Shown here piece by piece: positions 38,901-47,900 of a DNA stretch of 64,000 nt. The translations under genes and the position numbers were made by a program. The notes under the pieces were generated by a model. It made no database searches and had not been told where the DNA came from. It saw nothing but the letters and a program-made list of their open reading frames with translations. Source of the stretch: Balaenoptera acutorostrata (lineage: Eukaryota > Chordata > Mammalia > Artiodactyla > Balaenopteridae); assembly GCF_949987535.1 (NCBI RefSeq), contig NC_080066.1, positions 95,740,413 to 95,804,412 on the forward strand. The letters run 5' to 3'. Within the stretch, counting starts at the first letter, position 1; the number at the start of each line of letters is the position of its first letter.

Positions 38901-41900
38901 ATAAAATTACCATGTGACCCACAATTCTACTCCTAGGTATATGCCCAAGAGAATTAAAACATAAGTCTACACAAAAATGTTCATAGTAGCCAAAAGGTGT
39001 TAACAACTCAAATCTCCACCATCTGATGAATGGATGAACAAAATGTGGTCTATGCATACAATGGAATATTATTCAGCCATAAAAAGGAAAGAAGTACTGA
39101 TACACACTATAACATGGAAGCATCTTGAACATGTTAGGGGACTTCCCTGGTGGCAGAGTGGTTAAGAATCCGCCTGCCAATGCAGGGGACACAGGTTCAA
39201 GCCCTGGTCCGGGAAGATCCCACATGCCGTGGAGCAACCAAGCCCGTGTGCCACAACTACTGAGCCTGTGCTCTAGAGCTCGCGAACCACAACTACTGAA
39301 GCCCGCGCGCTTACAGCCCGTGCTCCGCAACAAGAGAAGCCACCGCAATGAGAAGCCCACACACTGCAACGAAGAGTAGCCCCCGCTCACTGCAACTAGA
39401 GAAAGCCTGCCCGCAGCAACGAAGACCCAAGGCAGACAAAAATAAAATAAATAAAATAAATAAATTAAAAAAAAAAAAAAGAAAACATCATGTTAAATGA
39501 AAGAGTCAGTCACAAAAGGCCACATACTGCATGATTCCATTTATATGAAATGTCCATAGAGAGAGGAATGGGAAGTGACTGCTCAATGGGTATGAGGTTT
39601 CCATCTGAGCTGATGAAAATGTTCTGCAACTAGACTGTGGTAATATATAAACGTATTATACAGTGTTGTGAATGTAGTTAATGCCACTAAAATGTACACT
39701 TTGAAATGGTAAATATTATGTTATGTGTATTTTGCCTCAATTAAAAAAAGACAAAGAGGGGACTTCTCTGGCGGTCCAGTGGTTAAGACTGCGCTTCCAC
39801 TGCAGGGGGCTCGGGTTCGATCACTGGCCGGGGAACTAAGATCCTGCATGCTGAGCAGTGCGGTAAAAAAAAGAAAAAGAAAAAGTACTTAGTGTGGCCT
39901 TTGCACGTGATAGGTATTCCGTAGTCATTGACTTTAATGACTGGGCAGCATGGTTTTGGTCAATTCCAGCTTACAGTGAAGCCAGATTTTGCCCTAAACA
40001 AACATGGCCCTATGGATTTATCAGCATTTTCTAGCTCTTCTGCCTGAGGATTATGCACAAAGGCTTAGCAACTATATTCCTCTCCCCATTATGCTACACC
40101 CCACACCTATGCTACAAGGCTTCTAAAGAAGTCCTCCATTGTTTCTTGACAGCCGCCAGAAAGGCAAACAGCTTCATTCTATATCAGTCAATCAAAGCTG
40201 AGGAACAATAGTAACAAAATGCTGCTACTGAGAGTTAGGTTGGGAGGTGGTGGTAAGGAGATATTTCATTTGACTATAAGACAATTACAAATATGAAATG
40301 ATACAGCATTACATTACTCTGAAATCATATACTTACTCAAGACCAGTTTCTCAACTGCGGCACTACTGACATTCAGGGGGGATTGTCCTGTGCATTTTAG
40401 GATGTTGAGCAGCATTCCTGGCCTCTACCCACTAGACATCAGTAGCATTCCCCAGCTGTGACAATCAAAAATGTCTCCAGATATTTGGCCACCCAAGGGA
40501 AAATAGCCCTCAGTTGAGAACCACTGCTCTAGACGAAAATACTGAACATCTTATCTAACATTAATACATATAAACTGATGTACCCTAGGAATATGGGTTG
40601 GCTTGGGAAATGAGAGGGGAAAGGACAAACAACCTACACCATCTTGCATTGCTATGGGTCAGCCTCCTGAAAGCTAACATGTTTGGGAAAGAGCTGTGGG
40701 AAAACTCAAGCAGAGAGAGCCGAAATCCCCAAAGGTACATTCATAGGACCAGAGCAATGGCCACCCAAACCAAGGGGAGCTGGAGTAAAGCAGCAAGCAC
40801 CTAGTGATAAATGTAAATTCATTGTTCTGCTTAGTATTTAAGTCCCTTGTGGATCAATGATACTCAAAGATGAGTGAAGAAATGGTCCCTGTTCTCTGCA
40901 TGCCAGATGCCTATTGTGTCTGCTCTCTGGATAAAGGCAGCTATTCAGACGTTGTCAGAAAATAAAGAAAGGAACTGCCTACCTGAGAGTCCCATTCTCT
41001 CCTTTGTCCAGGCTGGTGAACCGGCTGTAGAGGCGGGTGATCTGACTGTGGGAAACTAAAGAACACAAAATTAGTCCCAGCTGGAGAAGTTGCCCTCCAC
41101 TCGAACTGAACCTGAATGTGGCCCTTCAGAAGCCAGCTGCCCTTCCGGTCCCGGGCCACCATTAAACGCTTCAAAGTCAGTAAAGTGGGCCGAAATCTCA
41201 ACTCCAACTCACCTCTAGAGAGTCAAGGCAGAAAGAATGAAAGGAGTTAGAAAATAAAGTAAATCAAGAGTAAACAAAATTGACTCTCAGGAATGAAGTC
41301 TAGGCTTAATTAAGACTGTGTTAAATGCCAGGTAGTTAAGATTTAACAAAACAAAGCCAAATTTAGTTTAAAAGGAAATTGTGAAATTTTCACCTTTCAG
41401 TACCCTGACTTAGAGGCTATGAAAATGCACGCTTTGATTAAAAACACATCTCTATTAATCAGTTTGATGTTTCAGGCTGGCACAGCTGGGTAGGTAACTT
41501 GTGTTGAATTAAAGATCAGGGCTTGTGAAACAGCTTGTATTTTAAAAATCTGATTTACTCCTACCCCAAGCATCAGTGGCTTTATCTTTTCCCTCAGGAC
41601 TGATCTTCGGGTAAAAGATCACCACAGCCTTGGGTCAGCCTCTTCTCTGTGATGGCATGACCTCCACTGAGTTCCCAGTAAAGGAAAGGGCTCCAAGAAA
41701 GGAAATTAGGTAATTTGTAAAATGGTCATGTTATCATCAGATGACATCTACAAGGAAGCTGTTTTGGACTAACTTAGGCACAAGCTGACAATTATGAGGT
41801 AATAACTACAGGTAGACAATGAAACTTTGGAAATGCAAAAAGGAATTTCTGGGAAATAGTTTAGTCTCATGGCAGATTGGAGGTAGGAGGAAAAAAAAAG

Positions 41901-44900
41901 TTATCAAAGGAGAAAAGACAACAGCCAAAAAGGGTGTGGCAAGTGCGGACTTTGTCCTAGGCTGTACCTTCACGGGTAAAGGGGTGGCTGAGGGAGTTCT
42001 GATAGTTGTCTTCCTCCCCCAGCTCAAGGAACAAAAATCCACCTGCGGTTTTAGGAACAATGGGATAAAATAAACAGGGGCACGGGGCCGGAGAAACAGG
42101 AAGTGAGTGGCCCAGAGCTAGGATGAGAGGACACACTGGGCAAAGCTGTGAATTCTTCAGCATCAGGTTTCAGCACAGGCTGGGCTCCGTTCTGTACTAC
42201 TGGCTCTCTAAGGAGAGCAGAGAGCAGAGGAGAAGGCAGAACCATTCCCAGCCAGGGCAGAGCCAGCAGGGGTCCAGACACTGAAGCAGTTGTGGACCTT
42301 TCTGCTAGTCAGGTAGGTGTCAGTAGCTTGGTGTACACTCTTGTGAGTCAGGTTGACAGGTTCTGATTCCAATCACGGCACCACAGCTTACCAGTGAGGG
42401 GTGGGTGAGTGGGGCTGTGGAGTGAACTAACAGAATCCAGGAGAGGAAAGTGCTTGGCAAAGGTCTGGCACTTGGTTAAGCACTCCAGGTTAGCTATTAT
42501 CATCATTATCCTTACATTGTGAGCTGCAGGTACAGTTTTACTGCTGTACTAATTAATCTCCAGCTTTCTCCTGATTCTGCCAGTCACAACCGTTTTCTTC
42601 AGGAACCTGACGAGGCTTTGGCCTCGGGCCTCAAAGGCTGCTCTAGAACTAAAGTTCCCTTTAGTTTTCACAAAATAAGTCAGTTAAAGAATGACTAACT
42701 TTCCCAAAAGATTTTTTGAAAAAACAAAATTCGTTCACAATCTCAACACCACTGCTTTCATTTTTTCATATATCATCTAATATGTCACTGTGTACTTTAC
42801 ATAAACATAATAGCTTATTTTTCATTTATTAATTCATAATTTTTCTATATTGGAGTCCTCTTTAATAACTGCATAATATTTAGTCCACTGAGTATTATAT
42901 ATTTCAGGTTACTTTTCTTTAACAAGGAACACATTCAAATTGCAGTTCTTTTTATACTAGTTTTTTTTTTTATTTGAGAAAACAATCTATCCACATGGTA
43001 AAAATGGTACAAAAGTGATCATAATGAAAAGTCACCCTAACAACCGCGTTCCTCAGTCTCCCTTGCCAGAGTCAAACACTATCACCAGTTTACTGTGAAT
43101 CCTTCTAGAAATTCCGTATGTATGTATATATAAGTATGTACAGCAAGTTATAAAATTTTTAAGTTGGAAGAAATGTTGTCACCTTGTCCAACTTCTTCAA
43201 CTAACAAGTGAGCCATCAGACATCTTTCTAATCTAGAACACCATCCAAAAGAAAGGGACACTGAAACCTTATAGTATGATTTTTAAAATTCCCTTAGTGA
43301 GTAATGGTATGACATTACATCCCATATTTCAGAAAAAGAGATCAGTTTATGGCTGCTTGAGTTCGTAATTTACCAATATGTTAAAAATAAATGTGTAAAT
43401 AAGTATCCAAACAACCATAAAACTGCTATCTTCCAGGACAAACTGGGCTATGTGGAAATCAGTGGAGGAATGTACAACCAAATGCCAACTTTTAACACAA
43501 CTCAATATGGTTACATCTCAATCTACCTCCTAAATTTCGGAACTAATGGTACAATCATATTGTTACAAAGAGCTCTGTTAGAACAGAAGAAGAAGGAGGA
43601 GAAAGAGACGAAGGAGAAGCAGCAGCAGCAAGTAAGCAGGCTTTAATTCAGGTGCTAAACTCACTATGACAAAGAATATAAAGCAAACTCCAAGGTGTAT
43701 ACCTCGGAGTAACGTCAAGGAGCAAAAAGGTATTGGAACTGCCACAAATGAAGGCAGGACAAGTTTCCAGTAAACTATTCTTACCAGAAGGCACTAGGCT
43801 AGCAGGACAAGTGCCCAAAACCTGCATCATTCTTGGAAACCCAAAGGAAGTCTCAGGAGTTGACAATTACTCTCAGAAAAGGTTGTGAATGTGGGCATAT
43901 CTTGAATGAAGCTATATTTTTCTCCACTGATGGGCAAATAATTAGTTTCTATTGTTGAAAGGTTACTTAAAAGACACTGCTAATCTTCCTGACTAAATGC
44001 CTTTCTATTATCACTGTGCTCAGAGAAAGAAGGCATTTGAGAGAAATGCCAAGCCCTAAGGAGGAAAAACAAAGTGAAGAGTAAAAATGAAAAGGGAATA
44101 AGAAAAAAAGTCATTTTGCCCTTGCCTTTATCCTAAATCTTAACGCAGAAGAACAGATTAATAACCTAGGTAAAGCATATACGTGCAACCGAAGGTAACT
44201 CTCAAAAGATTGAGAGGCTGAAGCCTGCACCCCTAACCATTCCTCCTGAACACTCCACACCCCAATATTTCGCATTTCCCCTGGCAAGAGGACTTCAAGA
44301 GCTGGCCAACTCTCTCAGGAAACCTATAGATTAAGAGACTTAAAAGAGATTAAAAACAAAAACTTTATTATAACTGGGGAAGTTTGAATATGGACTGAAT
44401 GATAGATAATATTTATAGAATTATTGTTAACTTTCTTAGGTGTGATAATAGTATTCTGGTTATGTAGGAAAATAAATCCTTATTCTCAGGAGATACATGC
44501 AGAAGGCTTAAGGGGTGAAGAGTTCTAATATCTGCAGCTTTAAAATGGTTCATCAAAAAAATACATATAGGGCTTCCCCGCTGGCGCAGTGGCTAAGAAC
44601 CCGCCTGCTAATGCAGGGGACACGGGTTCAAGCCCTGGTCTGGGAAGATCCCACATGCTGCGGAGCAACTAAGCCCGTGTGCCACAACTACTGAGCCTGC
44701 ACTCTAGAGCCCACGAGCCACATCTACTGAGCCTACGTGCCACAACTACTGAAGCCCACGCGCCTAGAGCCCGTTCTCCGCAGCAAGAAAAGCCACCGCA
44801 ATGAGAAGCCCATGCACCGCAACGAAGAGTAGCCCCCGCTTGCTGCAACTAGAGAAAGCATGCCCACAGCAACGAAGACCCAACGCAGCCAAAAATAAAA

Positions 44901-47900
44901 AAATAGGAACTGGAAGACAGCAGCAGGGTCTTCTGTAGTGACAGAACCTTCAGGCACTATGGCAAGGCAGATGAGGGCCATGAAGGGGTCCTGCATTTTG
45001 AGGCAGGAGCAGCCTGAAGTTGAACTTCCACTAACATTCTAGCCCAGAAAATTATTCTCAAGCAATTGCCTTTGCCTGTCTTGTGCTCTTTGTTGCAACT
45101 ACAGAGAAACCCACACTAGTTCTATCATCACTACACCCTTTCAAACAAACAAAACCTCACTGGCCTGTAAAACTTACTTCCCAAACCTGTTCAATATCTT
45201 TGCCACGTCACATGACACACACCAGAAGGTAGAGGCTAAAAATAAATCAATCGGCATTTATTACTACTCAGTTGGCATGAGTTGTTTCTCACAGATTATG
45301 TGGCTATTTTTTTTTAAAGGTTTTAAGTAATTCACAGCCAGGTTATTGCCACACAGTTAAGTGAACTAAAGGTGGAGAATACAGAAACTCCCAAGACACT
45401 TATGACCTTTCCCTTAATGACAACTTTTATTGAAATGATTTTAATTTATGGAAATGCTGACGAGTGAAAGAAGGTGACAGAACTAAGACAATATAGCAAA
45501 TGTTTTACGCCAACACAAAGTGTTTTTAGACAGTGTTTTTTAAACTGTTAGAAACAACAGGATTTCTACTCCTTTCAAAGTTTTATTTCCTTAGAATTGG
45601 GAAAACCTGATTCCTAATCCAATATCCCCTGAAAATAGGAAAAGTGTAAAATGCTGTCACCTCTCCAGTTATATAGCTCAAGACAGTTTTTATAACTAGC
45701 ATATGCTAATGGTATTTTCCCAATAAGATGATTGTTATCTATGGTTCAAAAGGTAATAGCTAACATCTGGTGCTCATTACATATCCAGACACTATTCTAA
45801 GTAGCTTACATTTTTCTCATTTTATTCTCACTAGGAATCCTATAAAGTAGGTACTATTATTATTCCCATTTACAGGTGACAAAGTTGAGGCTTACAAGGA
45901 ATTCTTACTTAGAATTACTTTTCCAAACACTTAGAGATTAAATTTCAAATACCGGATAACCTAGTCATACATGAATTCTAATCAATTTAGACTTATGAAT
46001 GCAAAGCTTTCACACTGAATATAAAGTCAGTTTTACTCAATTATGCTACATTTTCTTACTGACAAAGCGAGTAGTGAAATGTCTTATACTTGTTCTTAAC
46101 TTGAAGTGTTTCTGATTGATAGCTCCCCAAACTCTTAACAGAACAAGAAGCAGAGGAAAATAGGACTAATTCCACCTCTCTACCCCACCTTCAGGTATCC
46201 ATTGTTTTTATTCTTCTAAACCTTTTGCATCATGCTAAAATTAATGCTTTAAAAATCAACTCTGCTGATCGGCACTAACTGGATAAACTGATGGCTCAAC
46301 TCCCAGAGCAGAAGAATGACAGGTAGCATGCTGGGGGAGAAAGCACCTGGAAGCCACCCAAAATGCCCTAGGTTAATTTATCCAAATCTAATCAATTCAT
46401 GCATGTATCAAGGCCCAATTCCTGTCCTCCTCAAGGCCAGCGTACAAGGACTCTTCCCTGAGTTCTGAAAGAGGTGCCACACAATTTCAGGTACCGTATG
46501 TCCTGATGCTAATCCTAACTCCTGTGGGCTTATCTCCATGACAGGTTTGTGAGCATCTTCTGTCACCATCTGCTTTGAGCACCCAGTATCGTACTGAATA
46601 TAGACATTGCAAAAATTCAATAAGTACTTGTTTCATTAGGCTTTCTGGCTCAATACATACATTTGTACTGGTTGTGGCTGAGTCCCTCAGGCTCGATTCA
46701 CTTTTCAGCAACTAGGAAAATAGCTCTGCAGGAGTACTCAGTTCTCACAAGGTCACACAGTAAAGTATAACCCAGAGTCCTAAGGCAATCGAGGCCACTT
46801 TCATTTGGTCAAATGTAATAAAACCAGAATGGGATTATTGCTCCCTTCCTCTTGAGGCAAAAATAGCTTTTTCCCACCCTCACTCTGGTTTACAGTCCCT
46901 CATTATGTGACTTTTTATTTTAAGCATGAATGCTTTAACTCTGGTGTCACCTTAGACCTACAGTAGTTCTTATGTTCTCACAAGTGTGGCCAGAGGTCAT
47001 AACCACAAAATGTAATAAAACGTTTGCTGAGTCCAAACTGCCTACATTTCTACTCTTGGAGGCAGGGTAAGTCATAAAATGACCATAAGGTCAAGTGCCC
47101 AAATAAGTACTGCACATTATAAACAGCTAACTACTTTCTGTCATTCATTCAAAATCATCAAAAGGACTACATTGGTAGGCGGTGAGGTCCTTAAAGTCTT
47201 TATGGAGAGGCTTAATGAAGGTAAGTTAGGAGATGCTGAAAGCAGTAAACCAATCTGACAAGGGATGAGGCTAGATAACCCCCCTTCCAACTTGAAGATT
47301 CTAGAAAGTTGAACTTGTCAGAAAGCATGGGACAGCATTTAATTTATCTCAGGCCACCATTGCCTGAATAATTCTGAGGTTCCCCCAGCACTCAATATTA
47401 TCTGTGAATGGACCACTGAGTTATTTACTGGCCATCTCATTATCAAAGACAGGTATCATGAAGACTCAGAGCACGGATGTTTACATAACTCATGTAAAAT
47501 ACAAGAGTCATAATGAATTACTGAGAATAGAAAATAATGTATGCATTATCAAGGGCTACACAAATGTATGATGGTGTTTTACCGGGCTTCTGAATTCCCA
47601 AAACTCTGTTGCCCCTTTCAAGTTAATGAGGAAGAGACTGGACTGTAAAAAATCAGTTCCTAGTACAAAATCACACTGAGGTTTTTGGAGCACATCCAAT
47701 TTCCACGGCGACTGCATGAAGTACACCAGCATAGTAGAAATCAATAGATCTGAAATTAGGACAGCAAGCATCCTCACTGTAAATAAAAAACTGGTAGTCA
47801 CAGTATCTGTGCTTTCTCTCCACAAGCTCAGAATGAAAGAAGTCTCATACTCAGATCCCTGATTCTTTAAGGTATCCCGTCCCGTCTTCCAAAGCCTTAC

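Noticed and set aside
43452..43646. Open frame ending in a Lys/Glu/Gln-rich stretch
   Set aside because: The charged end comes from a simple GAA/GGA/CAG purine-rich stretch (43588-43631) in CHP1 intron 1. No splice context or domain supports an exon.
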